Positions 52,782-60,986 of a DNA stretch of 64,000 nucleotides are shown one piece after another. Under the pieces are notes generated by a model, which saw only the letters and a list, made by a program, of their open reading frames with translations, did not search any database and was not told the DNA's origin. The stretch comes from Streptomyces sp. NBC_00289 (GTDB lineage Bacteria; Actinomycetota; Actinomycetes; Streptomycetales; Streptomycetaceae), in assembly GCF_041435115.1 (NCBI RefSeq), contig NZ_CP108046.1:5208001-5272000 (forward strand), written 5' to 3'. A program made the translations under genes and the position numbers. Numbering within the stretch: the stretch's first letter is position 1; each line of letters opens with the position of its first letter.

Positions 52782-54293
52782 TCACTCGAAGTGTGCCGCC
52801 AGCAGGACGACGTCCTCCGCCGAGTCCGCCGCGTCCAGGCCGTCCGGCAGCACCGTCCGCAGCACGTGATCGGCGACCGCGCCCGGATCGTGCCGCAGGG
52901 CCCTCGGTACGCCGGCCGCCGCCGCGTGCAGCCGGGCGAAGGCGCGGTCGGTGGGGTCGCCGGTGCGGTGCAGCAGCCCGTCGGTGTACAGCAGGACCGT
53001 CTCTCCCGGCTCCGCCTGGATCTCCACGCTCGGCGCCTCCCAGCAGGCGAGCATCCCGAGCGGCGCGGACACGGAGGTCTCCACGAACTCCGTGCGCCGC
53101 TCGCCGATCAGCAGCGGCGGGCTGTGCCCGGCACCGGCGAGGGTGATCTTGCGCAGGGCCGGCTCGCAGTAGGCGAACAGAGCGGTCGCGGAGCGGGCGG
53201 GCTCGGTCAGTCGGAGCAGCAGTTCCAGGTCGGACAGGACGGCGACCGGGTCCTCGCCCTCCATCACGGCGTACGCCCGCAGGCTGGCCCGCAGCCGTCC
53301 CATCGCGGCGACGGCGCTCGGCCCGGAGCCGGTCACCGAGCCCACCGCCAGGCCCAGCGCGGCGTCCGGCAGGGGCAGCGCGTCGTACCAGTCGCCGCCG
53401 CCGCGCGGGCCGGTGCGGTGCCGGGCGGCGAGCCGGACGCCGGCCACCCGGGGCAGGCGTGAGGGCAGCAGTTCCTCGGACATCGTCGCCATGCATGCGC
53501 GCGTGCGCTCGATCTCCAGGAGGCGGGCCAGGTGCTCGGTGGCGTAGCGGACGTAGAGGCCGACAAGGTGGCGCTGGCGTTCGCCGGGCTCGGCGGGCTC
53601 GTCGTACAGCCACACGGCGGCGCCGAGCCGGCCGATGTCCTCGGAGGTCAGCGGGAGCGCGTAGCTGGCGGCGTAGCCGAGTCGGGCGGCCACCTCGCGG
53701 TGCCGGGGATCGAGGGCGTCCTCGGCGAACAGGTCGGGCTCGGCGATCTCGCCGTCCGCGCCGGGCAGCCCTTCGAGGATCCGGCCGTACGACAGGGAAC
53801 TGCGCGGCACGGTCTCGATGTGCCCGAGGTCGGCCCGCGCGAGGCCGAGGCCGATGGTGGTGTCCGGGCCCAGCCCGTCGCCCGGCTCCAGCACGACCAG
53901 ACCGCGCCGGGCACCCACCAGGGCGGCTCCGGCGCGCAGCAGTTCCTGGAGGGCGTCGGCGAGCGTGTCGGTCCGGACCAGGCGTTCGGTGAGTTCGTGG
54001 AGTGTCGTGAGGTCGGAGACCCAGGCGGCGAGACGGTCCTGGAGCAGGGCACTCGGTGCGTGGGGCGGTGGGGCCGGGGAGGTGCCCGAGGCGGCGGGCG
54101 CGGGCGCGACAGTGTGTGCGGGCGCGGGAACCGTTGAATCGATTCCAGCCACTTTCGAAGGGTGAGGGGCGTTCATGGCGTCCGGCTTTCCGACCGGTGC
54201 GTTTTGCTCAAAAGCATCGCAAACCCCCATGTCATTCTGCGCCGCTAGCGGTGTCTCCACATGTACACGCACTCGTGAGGGGATGTCCAGCAT
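52782..54293 (-). CDS. SpoIIE/RsbU-like PP2C phosphatase with GAF domain, altered active site
   Basis: A 503-residue protein. A proline/alanine-rich N-terminus (about 1-75) is followed by a GAF domain (about 95-255, with TLADALQELLRAGAALVGAR) and a PP2C domain (about 270-500). The first metal motif GGGDWYDALPLPDAA is intact, but the usual DVxGxG reads VGSVTGSG near residue 320, so the Asp is replaced by Ser. YTDGLLHRTG near 440 and EDVVLLAAHFE at the end are kept. It may have low or no activity. The start ATG at 54293 (MLDIPSRVRV) fits best. Confidence 0.88.
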   Translation of the reverse strand: MLDIPSRVRVHVETPLAAQNDMGVCDAFEQNAPVGKPDAMNAPHPSKVAGIDSTVPAPAHTVAPAPAASGTSPAPPPHAPSALLQDRLAAWVSDLTTLHELTERLVRTDTLADALQELLRAGAALVGARRGLVVLEPGDGLGPDTTIGLGLARADLGHIETVPRSSLSYGRILEGLPGADGEIAEPDLFAEDALDPRHREVAARLGYAASYALPLTSEDIGRLGAAVWLYDEPAEPGERQRHLVGLYVRYATEHLARLLEIERTRACMATMSEELLPSRLPRVAGVRLAARHRTGPRGGGDWYDALPLPDAALGLAVGSVTGSGPSAVAAMGRLRASLRAYAVMEGEDPVAVLSDLELLLRLTEPARSATALFAYCEPALRKITLAGAGHSPPLLIGERRTEFVETSVSAPLGMLACWEAPSVEIQAEPGETVLLYTDGLLHRTGDPTDRAFARLHAAAAGVPRALRHDPGAVADHVLRTVLPDGLDAADSAEDVVLLAAHFE

Positions 54294-54774
54294 TGTCCTG
54301 CCGGGATTCCTGGTGTCCATGGGCAACCAGGGCACTTCGTACAGAATGGCAAAGTTGGCTTAAAACTGACTCGGGTAAGGGCCTATTGCGGTCGACTGGG
54401 CTTGCTCGACGGAGCGTCACAGCGGTCGTGATGGGTACGTACTCGGAGAAGGCCAGGGGTGGTTGACAGTCGCCCGGAACCTGGTGACGGACCCGGGCGT
54501 CTTAGCCACCGACGACCGTGCCCCATCCTCCCGCGTCGGAGGCGAAGAGAAATACGCGCGACAGCAAAACGCCAGACTTCGCCACCCCCGCGCCACGTCC
54601 ATGCTTTTGATGGACGCAGTATGGAAACGGACACAGCCAGACGTTCGGCCCATAGGGACCCCCTTGTCTCCGACCGGGGTGTGATGCGCCAACAGGTACG
54701 CACAGTGAAGTGATCGACACATGGTGTGATGGACCACGGTGTTGCCGGCGTGCAACGGAAAGGAACGAGCGCTC
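54294..54774. other. Gene-free region between divergent genes
   Basis: About 480 bases with no credible gene between the SpoIIE-like gene (minus) and the prim-pol-like gene (plus). It has several weak hairpins and a TTGACA at 54463-54468 without a matching -10 box. It probably holds both promoters. No ribosomal, transfer or known small RNA is recognised. Confidence 0.4.
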
Positions 54775-55470
54775 ATGCGCGAGATCCTCGGAAGGCGACG
54801 CAGGCTCCTGTCCCAGCGCAGCGACGGGCGGCCTGAGTTGATCGGCGCGGCCCTGACCTTCGCGACGGAATGGCAGTGGCCCGTACTCCCCGGCGTGGCG
54901 GCGGATCCGCGGGGACGGGGCGGCTGTGCCTGCCCCGACCCGGACTGCTCGGTGCCCGGCGCACATCCCTTCGACCCCGGCCTCCTCGCGGCCACCACCG
55001 ACGAACGCATGGTGCGCTGGTGGTGGACCAACCGGCCCACCGCGCCGATCGTCCTGGCCACCGGGGCCCCCTCCCGCTCGGCCGGAGCCCTGGGCGGGGG
55101 AGCACCCTGCGCGGTCAGCCTGCCCGCCGCCGCGGCCGCCCGGGCCCTCGCCGCGCTCGACCGCAGAGGCATGCGTCTCGGCCCGGTCGTCGCCGCGCCC
55201 ACCCGCTGGGCGCTGCTCGTGAAGCCGTACTCGATGGAACAGCTGGGCGAACTGCTCTACGCCCAGGACTTCGTCCCCGGCTCGCTCCGCTTCCACGGCG
55301 AGGGCGGCTACCTCGCCCTGCCCCCCTCCGAGTCCGGCCAGGGCCCGATCACCTGGGAGCGCGCACCGCTGCCCGGCTCGGCCGCCCCCTGGGTGCCCGA
55401 CGTGGAGGCCGTGGTGGACGCGGTCGTCGAGGCGCTCACTCGTACGGGTGTGAGCGCACCCGAGTTGTAA
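54775..55470 (+). CDS. Bifunctional primase/polymerase-N-like protein, lacking clear catalytic acids
   Basis: A 231-residue protein with the outline of the prim-pol N-terminal domain seen in many streptomycete proteins: LIGAALTFATEWQWPVLPGV near residue 20, a cysteine-containing CACPDPDCSVPGAHPFD near 50 and RWWWTNRPTAPIVLATG near 80. In active members a following beta strand carries a D-x-D pair; here that place reads APCAVSLPAA. It is therefore probably a non-polymerising family member, perhaps regulatory. The ATG at 54775 follows AAAGGAACGAG. Confidence 0.72.
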   Translation: MREILGRRRRLLSQRSDGRPELIGAALTFATEWQWPVLPGVAADPRGRGGCACPDPDCSVPGAHPFDPGLLAATTDERMVRWWWTNRPTAPIVLATGAPSRSAGALGGGAPCAVSLPAAAAARALAALDRRGMRLGPVVAAPTRWALLVKPYSMEQLGELLYAQDFVPGSLRFHGEGGYLALPPSESGQGPITWERAPLPGSAAPWVPDVEAVVDAVVEALTRTGVSAPEL

Positions 55471-55526
55471 GGGTGTCGGGCGCGCGCGGAACGCCCTGAC
55501 CGTCCCCGCTCGTTATGTTCCCCACC

Positions 55527-56096
55527 ATGAACCTCCGTCTGCTCGCCCTCGCGGGCGTCGTGGCGTGCGCGGTCGCGCTGCCGCTGGCCGTGGCGTCCGC
55601 GGGACCGGTGGGCGAGGAGGGTCGCTCGGCCGTACGGTCCGTACGCACCGCGCTGCCCGCTCCCCCCTCGCCGGCTCCGCTGCGCGCCGACGACAAGGCG
55701 TCCCCCGCCGAATCCGGCCGCTCGCCCCTCCTGCTCGGCCTGGGCCTGGCCACCGCCGCCCGCTGCGGCCCCGAACTGGCCTCCCCGGACGGAATCGAGG
55801 CGCAGACCTGCGTCATGACGCAGGGGGAGGAGACCTGGGCGCGCACCTACTACCGCAACGCGACCGGCGGCGCGGTGGACTCCATGCTGAGCCTGCTGGG
55901 GCCGGCCGGCCGCACCGTGCAGATGCGCTGCGTGGTGGGTGCCGAGGACGAGCCGGGGACCTGCGAGACACCCCGGGAGCGACTGCGGGGGAAGCCGGAC
56001 GCCTACACGGCGGTCACGGAGTTCGCCACGCGGGCCGGACAGGGGCCGCTGCTGCTGCGGTCGGGGAGCAACTCCGGGGCGCCTGCGGGGAGTTGA
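55527..56096 (+). CDS. Small secreted protein of unknown function
   Basis: A 189-residue protein with a signal peptide (MNLRLLALAGVVACAVALPL). After a proline-rich segment and LLLGLGLATAARCGPELASP, it has three cysteines (near residues 78, 94 and about 132-143) that could form disulfides. A globular region with EETWARTYYRNATGG near 102 and AVTEFATRAGQGPLLLRSG follows. No named family is recognised. It starts 56 nt after the prim-pol-like gene, on the same strand. An ATG 12 nt upstream is also possible. Confidence 0.75.
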   Translation: MNLRLLALAGVVACAVALPLAVASAGPVGEEGRSAVRSVRTALPAPPSPAPLRADDKASPAESGRSPLLLGLGLATAARCGPELASPDGIEAQTCVMTQGEETWARTYYRNATGGAVDSMLSLLGPAGRTVQMRCVVGAEDEPGTCETPRERLRGKPDAYTAVTEFATRAGQGPLLLRSGSNSGAPAGS

Positions 56097-56137
56097 CGGG
56101 TGCCGTCATTCCGTAAAGGAAGAGGCGCATGAAAAGA

Positions 56138-56175
56138 CCCGGTTGCTGGCGACGGGGGATGCACCAGCAACCGGG
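56138..56175 (+). terminator. Strong 12-bp hairpin after the secreted-protein gene
   Basis: CCCGGTTGCTGG (56138-56149) pairs perfectly with CCAGCAACCGGG (56164-56175) around a 14-nt loop. No U-run follows. It begins 41 nt after the stop codon. A ribosome-binding-site-like AAAGGAAGAGG and an ATG precede it, so a regulatory leader is an alternative. Confidence 0.6.
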
Positions 56176-56351
56176 CTACTCGAACGGTAACAAGAGATCG
56201 GCTGTTCGCAAATTCGATCTCGGGGATTCCTCGGCTATTCGGACACCGACTGGCTTGACTTCTACGGGAGTTGCCCGAGGAGCCCGCCCGTTCGGCACCG
56301 CGCCGTGCGACTGACCGACCGGTCAGCCGCACGGCACGTGGTACCTGTGGG

Positions 56352-57338
56352 TCAGCTGAGCGTGACCTGTCGGTTGGTCAGACCGCCGCGCGCCCGGCGC
56401 TCGTCCGCGGTGAGCGGCGCGTCCGAGGCCAGAGCCCCGGCGAGGCGCTCGGCGAACTCGGCGGCGGGCTTCTCGATGTCCTCCGCCGTCACTCCGCTCG
56501 GCAGATCCCAGACCGGCACGGTCAGGCCGTGAGCGCGGAAGGAACCGACGAGACGGGTGCCCTCGCCGAGGTTCGAGCGGCCCGCCGCGTGCAGCCGCGC
56601 GAGAGCGTCCAGAAGCTGCTCCTCCGGGTGCGGCATGACCCAGCGCAGGTGGTTCTTCTCCGGGGTCTCGCACCAGTAGGCGGCGTCCACGCCCGTCAGC
56701 TTCGCGGTCGGGATGGCCGCGGCGTTCGCCCGCTCCAGGGAGGCGGCGACCTCCGGCGTGGAGTTCTCCGGGTCCGGGACCCAGAACTCGAAGCCCGGGT
56801 GCACAACTGGCTCGAACGCGCCTTCGGGGTCGAGCAGGTCCTGCAGACGCGGACCGTCGGCCGGGGCACGGCGGCCCTGGACCGGCGTTCCCGGCTCCGC
56901 GGTGAGCGCGCGCCGAAGGGTGTCGGCGAGGTCACGGCTGATGTCGCCGGACGCCGTGTCGTTCTGCAGGCCCAGCAGCACCGAGCCGTCGTCGCGGCGC
57001 AGGGCGGGCCAGGCCATCGGAAGGACCGTGGCGAGGGTGACCGACGGGACGCCCTCGGGGAGGCCGCCCTTCAGGGGCAGCGCGACCGTGGCGGCCGGGA
57101 CCAGCTCGCGCATCGCCACCCAGTCGCACTCGCCCGGCAGTCCGTCGAACGGGCGGTGCACCAGCTCGGTCGCGGCGTGCGCGGCGGCACGGCCGTGGCA
57201 GGCCTTGTAGCGGCGGCCGCTGCCGCAGGGGCAGGGCTCACGCGCGCCGACGACCGGAACCTCTCCGTCGGCGCCGACGCTGACCGCATCGCTGGGCTGC
57301 GGCCGCTTGGCCTTCGTCTGGGGTCGCTTCTTGGCCAT
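56352..57338 (-). CDS. DUF5926-type protein with SEC-C zinc motif
   Basis: A 328-residue protein with a basic N-terminus (MAKKRPQTKAKRPQP) and a SEC-C zinc-binding motif PCPCGSGRRYKACHG near residue 37. A long domain of about 270 residues follows with VLLGLQNDTASGDISRDLAD in the middle. The SEC-C motif (C-x-C-x8-C-H/C) often links proteins to SecA, ribosomes or nucleic acids, but no role is known for this family. The ATG at 57338 is used because GGGAGACACC lies upstream. It is convergent with the secreted-protein gene. Confidence 0.85.
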   Translation of the reverse strand: MAKKRPQTKAKRPQPSDAVSVGADGEVPVVGAREPCPCGSGRRYKACHGRAAAHAATELVHRPFDGLPGECDWVAMRELVPAATVALPLKGGLPEGVPSVTLATVLPMAWPALRRDDGSVLLGLQNDTASGDISRDLADTLRRALTAEPGTPVQGRRAPADGPRLQDLLDPEGAFEPVVHPGFEFWVPDPENSTPEVAASLERANAAAIPTAKLTGVDAAYWCETPEKNHLRWVMPHPEEQLLDALARLHAAGRSNLGEGTRLVGSFRAHGLTVPVWDLPSGVTAEDIEKPAAEFAERLAGALASDAPLTADERRARGGLTNRQVTLS

Positions 57339-57413
57339 CGTGGGTGTCTCCCGGTTACGGCTCGTCTCGTACGGGCGGGAGCCTAGCCGTTTGTGCCGTC
57401 TCCGACGGGACCC

Positions 57414-57422
57414 TGTGGACAA
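57414..57422 (+). promoter_or_regulatory. Single DnaA-box-like site
   Basis: TGTGGACAA occurs alone in the gap between the SEC-C gene and an anti-sigma-like gene. A single copy has limited weight. Confidence 0.35.
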
Positions 57423-57464
57423 CGCCCCGGTCCGGCCGGGTCGGCCCCGGGCCCGACCATGACC

Positions 57465-58013
57465 TCAGTCCAGGTCGTCGAAGGCGTCCGCGAAGTCCAG
57501 GCCGGGCAGTGCCACGGCCGGGGCCGTGACGCGCGTAGCGAAGTCGTCGCGCCGGTGCCTGGCGTCCGGATCATGAACATCGTCGTGGACGATCACCCAC
57601 ACGGTGACCTCGCCGCAGGTGTCGTCCCGGACGCCCCAGTCGTTGGCCAGCGCGGTGATGATGTTGAGCCCGCGGCCGCCGTGCGCGGTGACCGAGGGCG
57701 TGGCCGGAGCAGGGCGCGTGGGCCCGCCCCCGTCCGTCACCTCGACCGTGAGTCTGCCGCCCGTCTCCACGCGCCACGCGGCGCGCACGTCGCCGTCCCC
57801 GGCCAGCGCGTCACCCAGCGGCCGGCCGTGCTTGCACGCATTGCTCAGGAGTTCGGAAAGGATCAGTACGGCATCGTCGATGACCGATTCCGACACACCC
57901 CCCGTACGCAGCTGATCGCGCATGCAGTGTCTCGCCTTGCCCACGCCCGCAGGGCCATGGGGTACGGCCATGCTCGACGACGTGGGCACCTCCTGTGCCA
58001 CCACCAACGCCAC
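57465..58013 (-). CDS. Anti-sigma-factor-like ATP-binding protein (HATPase)
   Basis: A 182-residue GHKL ATPase with the N-box VLILSELLSNACKHGRPLG near residue 58, the G1 box VTDGGGPTRP near 95 and the G2 box GGRGLNIITALANDWGV near 115. A short C-terminal tail with HDPDARHRRDDFATRV follows. It belongs to the large streptomycete set of RsbW-like serine kinases/anti-sigma factors. The GTG at 58013 is chosen because AAAGGAGG lies 8 nt upstream, an almost perfect ribosome binding site; a longer reading is possible. A second protein of this type is at 45801-46253. Confidence 0.9.
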   Translation of the reverse strand: MALVVAQEVPTSSSMAVPHGPAGVGKARHCMRDQLRTGGVSESVIDDAVLILSELLSNACKHGRPLGDALAGDGDVRAAWRVETGGRLTVEVTDGGGPTRPAPATPSVTAHGGRGLNIITALANDWGVRDDTCGEVTVWVIVHDDVHDPDARHRRDDFATRVTAPAVALPGLDFADAFDDLD

Positions 58014-58237
58014 CCCCGAGACCTCCTTTGCCCCACGCCACGGTGTGGATGCCCCATTGGCCTGTACCGGAAACCGGCCAATCCACGTCCGGCGACGCAT
58101 TCACCACGCTCGAACACGGACCGAACGCGCCGGAGCACTCCCTGTGAGTGCGTGGCCGGAACTCGACGGTGTGGCCGAGATCGGAGAATGCTGCACCGGC
58201 CCGGCCGGGTCAAGGCTCCGTCACAGGTCTTTACCAG

Positions 58238-59062
58238 TCAGCGACCGAGTTGACGCAGCACCGCGCGCGGGCGGTTGGTGATGAGGGCGTCGACGCCCAG
58301 GTCGACGCAGAGTTCCACGTCCTGGGGCTCGTTCACGGTCCACACGTGCACCTGGTGACCGGCCCCCTTCAGGCGCTCGATGTACCCGGGGTGGTTGCGC
58401 ACGATCCGCATCGAGGGGCCCGCGATCCGGACACCGGCGGGCAGCCGGCCGTCACGCAGCCGGGGCGAGACGAACTGCATCAGATAGACCGTCGGCAGGG
58501 TCGGCGAGGCGGCCCGCACCCGGTGCAGCGAGCGCGCCGAGAAGCTCATCACACGGATCGTGGACTCCGCGGGCGCCGGGGCGTCGAGCCCGAACCGTTT
58601 CAGCAGCACCAGCAGCCGCTCCTCCACCTGCCCCGCCCAGCGCGTGGGGTGCTTGGTCTCGATCGCCAGCTCCACCGTCCGACCGGCGTCGGCGACGAGC
58701 TCCAGCAGCCGCTCCAGGGTGAGGACGGAGGTGTCCTCCAGGTCCTCGGGGCGGTGCTCCCAGTCCGGTTCCTCGTCCCGGCCGCGCCACGACTCCCGGT
58801 TCTTCCACGAGCCGAAGTCGAGGGTGGCGAGATCGGCGAGCTCGAGCGCCGAGACGGCGCCACGGCCGTTGGACGTACGGTTCACCCGCCGGTCGTGGAC
58901 GCAGACGAGATGCCCGTCCGCGGTCAGGCGTACGTCGCACTCGAGGGCGTCGGCACCGTCCTCGATGGCCTTCCGGTACGCGGCCAGCGTGTGCTCGGGC
59001 GCTTCTTCGGAGGCGCCGCGGTGGGCGACGACTTGGGTTCGGTGCGGTCGTGCGTGGGTCAC
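58238..59062 (-). CDS. Glycerophosphodiester phosphodiesterase
   Basis: A 274-residue GDPD-family TIM barrel. The catalytic His motif VAHRGASEEAPEHTLAAY is near residue 11 and the metal/second His motif ALECDVRLTADGHLVCVHD is near 38. A third block VELAIETKHPTRWAG is near 130. It would hydrolyse glycerophosphodiesters to glycerol-3-phosphate and an alcohol. No signal peptide is visible, so it is probably cytoplasmic. The GTG at 59062 is used. It is divergent from the HtrA-like protease gene. Confidence 0.94.
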   Translation of the reverse strand: MTHARPHRTQVVAHRGASEEAPEHTLAAYRKAIEDGADALECDVRLTADGHLVCVHDRRVNRTSNGRGAVSALELADLATLDFGSWKNRESWRGRDEEPDWEHRPEDLEDTSVLTLERLLELVADAGRTVELAIETKHPTRWAGQVEERLLVLLKRFGLDAPAPAESTIRVMSFSARSLHRVRAASPTLPTVYLMQFVSPRLRDGRLPAGVRIAGPSMRIVRNHPGYIERLKGAGHQVHVWTVNEPQDVELCVDLGVDALITNRPRAVLRQLGR

Positions 59063-59125
59063 CGCGTCATGGTGCCACCGTGCGGGGGTACGCGTGGCAC
59101 ACGAGGGCCGCATGAAGGTTACGGA

Positions 59126-59157
59126 TTGCGCCTTTTTAGTACTACAGGTCCTATATA
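59126..59157 (+). promoter_or_regulatory. AT-rich promoter-like stretch upstream of the protease gene
   Basis: TTGCGC (59126-59131) and TATATA (59152-59157) lie in an unusually AT-rich patch with a 20-nt spacer, longer than ideal. The same patch could serve the divergent GDPD gene. Confidence 0.35.
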
Positions 59158-59330
59158 AAGGATGGCCTCGGACGCACAGTAACCGCTTATGGTGCCCTGA
59201 CGTCCCGTGGGAAAAGCTGGCGGCATACAAAAGCACATGCACAGCTGCATCGCGCCGGACCGTCGACAAGCGTGAACGGGCGTGGCCGAGTGCGTACCGG
59301 AACAACAGCCGTGGATCTAGGAGTAAAGCT

Positions 59331-60809
59331 GTGAACACCGAGAACGAGGGCACTGCGGTACCCCCGGCCCCGTCCGCACCTCCCGTGCCGGTGGACTCCC
59401 CCGCAGCCTCCCCGCAGGCCGCCGCGCCCGGCAGCGGAGCACCGACGACCCCGCCGCCCTCGGTGCCGCAGGGCCCGCCCGCCGCACCGGAGCAGGAACT
59501 GGTGCACGCCGGTCAGTCCCCCGCGTACGCCTCGGCGGGCTCCCCTGGGCAGGCACCGTACGGCGCGGGGCCCGCCCCCGAGGGCGGTTGGCCGCCTCCG
59601 CCGCCCGCCACGCCCTCGTACGCCGACGGCGGAGGCGACAGCGGCGGTTGGGGCTCCTCCTACCAGCAGCATCAGCCGGCGCCGAAGCCCCGCAGCGGGC
59701 GCGGTGGCCTCGTCGCCGCCATCCTGGTGGCCGCGCTGGTCGCGGGCGGCCTGGGCGGCGGCCTCGGCTACACCCTGGCCAAGAACAACGACAACGGCTC
59801 CTCCACCACGGTCTCCGCCTCCGACAGCGGCGGCTCCGTCAAGCGCGACCCGGGCACGACCGCGGGCGTCGCCGCCAAGGCCCTGCCGAGCACCGTCACC
59901 ATCCAGGCCGAGAGCACCAGTGGCGAGGGCGGCACCGGCACCGGGTTCGTCTTCGACACCGAGGGCCACATCGTCACCAACAACCACGTGGTGGCGGACG
60001 CGGTCGACGGCGGCAAGCTCTCGGCCACGTTCCCCGACGGCAAGAAGTACGACGCCGAGGTCGTCGGCCACGCGCAGGGCTACGACGTGGCCGTCATCAA
60101 GCTCAAGAACGCCCCGTCGAACCTCAACCCCCTCACGCTGGGCAACTCCGACAAGGTGGCCGTCGGCGACTCGACCATCGCGATCGGCGCGCCCTTCGGC
60201 CTGTCCAACACGGTCACGACCGGCATCATCAGCGCCAAGGACCGCCCGGTCGCGTCGAGTGACGGCAGTGGCAGCAACGCCTCGTACATGAGCGCCCTGC
60301 AGACCGACGCCTCGATCAACCCGGGCAACTCCGGCGGCCCGCTGCTGGACGCGCAGGGCAACGTCATCGGCATCAACTCCGCGATCCAGTCCACCGGCAG
60401 CGGCGGCCTGGGCGGCACCACCCAGTCCGGCTCGATCGGCCTGGGCTTCGCCATCCCGATCAACCAGGCCAAGTACGTCGCCCAGCAGCTGATCAAGACG
60501 GGCAAGCCGGTCTACGCCAAGATCGGCGCGTCGGTCTCCCTCGACGAGTCGACGAACGGGGCGAAGATCACCGAACAGGGTGCCAGCGGTTCCGCCGCCG
60601 TCGAGTCGGGCGGCCCCGCGGCCAAGGCCGGCCTCAAGCCCGGCGACGTCATCACCAAGCTCGACGACCACGTGATCGACTCCGGTCCGACCCTGATCGG
60701 CGAGATCTGGACCCACCAGCCCGGCGACAAGGTGACGATCACCTACGAGCGCGGCGGCAAGACCCACACGGTCGACCTCACCCTCGGCTCCCGCCAGGGC
60801 GACAGCTGA
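59331..60809 (+). CDS. HtrA-like membrane-anchored trypsin-fold protease with PDZ domain
   Basis: A 492-residue protein. A proline/glycine-rich cytoplasmic N-terminus (about 1-125) is followed by a transmembrane anchor (GGLVAAILVAALVAGGLGGG near 125-150). A trypsin-like domain (about 180-385) has the catalytic His in IVTNNHVVADAV, Asp in GYDVAVIKLK and Ser in INPGNSGGPLLD. A PDZ domain (about 390-485) has AGLKPGDVITKLDDHVID. It is a quality-control or regulatory protease on the outer face of the membrane. A GTG at 59331 follows TAGGAGTAAAGCT. A perfect terminator follows at 60925-60965. Confidence 0.95.
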   Translation: MNTENEGTAVPPAPSAPPVPVDSPAASPQAAAPGSGAPTTPPPSVPQGPPAAPEQELVHAGQSPAYASAGSPGQAPYGAGPAPEGGWPPPPPATPSYADGGGDSGGWGSSYQQHQPAPKPRSGRGGLVAAILVAALVAGGLGGGLGYTLAKNNDNGSSTTVSASDSGGSVKRDPGTTAGVAAKALPSTVTIQAESTSGEGGTGTGFVFDTEGHIVTNNHVVADAVDGGKLSATFPDGKKYDAEVVGHAQGYDVAVIKLKNAPSNLNPLTLGNSDKVAVGDSTIAIGAPFGLSNTVTTGIISAKDRPVASSDGSGSNASYMSALQTDASINPGNSGGPLLDAQGNVIGINSAIQSTGSGGLGGTTQSGSIGLGFAIPINQAKYVAQQLIKTGKPVYAKIGASVSLDESTNGAKITEQGASGSAAVESGGPAAKAGLKPGDVITKLDDHVIDSGPTLIGEIWTHQPGDKVTITYERGGKTHTVDLTLGSRQGDS

Positions 60810-60924
60810 CCGCGGACTCGGACCCGGCCTAGGACTCGGCTTCCGCCAACGGCCCGGAGGCGGAAGCCGCCCCCGAGGCCACGGCGACCGCGGCTGGGCG
60901 GTCCGCTGAGACGCGTCACCGAAA

Positions 60925-60965
60925 GAGGCGGTCTGCCGGAAGCGTGACTTCCGGCAGACCGCCTC
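60925..60965. terminator. Perfect 18-bp bidirectional terminator
   Basis: GAGGCGGTCTGCCGGAAG (60925-60942) and its exact complement (60948-60965) enclose the loop CGTGA. It sits between the convergent protease and lipoprotein genes. Confidence 0.9.
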
Positions 60966-60986
60966 CGTTCGTCGCGAGCCACAGGA

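Noticed and set aside
51105..53462. A 785-residue plus-strand frame over aminopeptidase P and the SpoIIE-like gene
   Set aside because: It is antisense to two clear genes with intact motifs and shows no family resemblance.
56129..56314. A 61-residue open frame starting at the ATG before the hairpin
   Set aside because: It has a ribosome binding site but its residues show no pattern and it crosses the hairpin; kept only as a finding.
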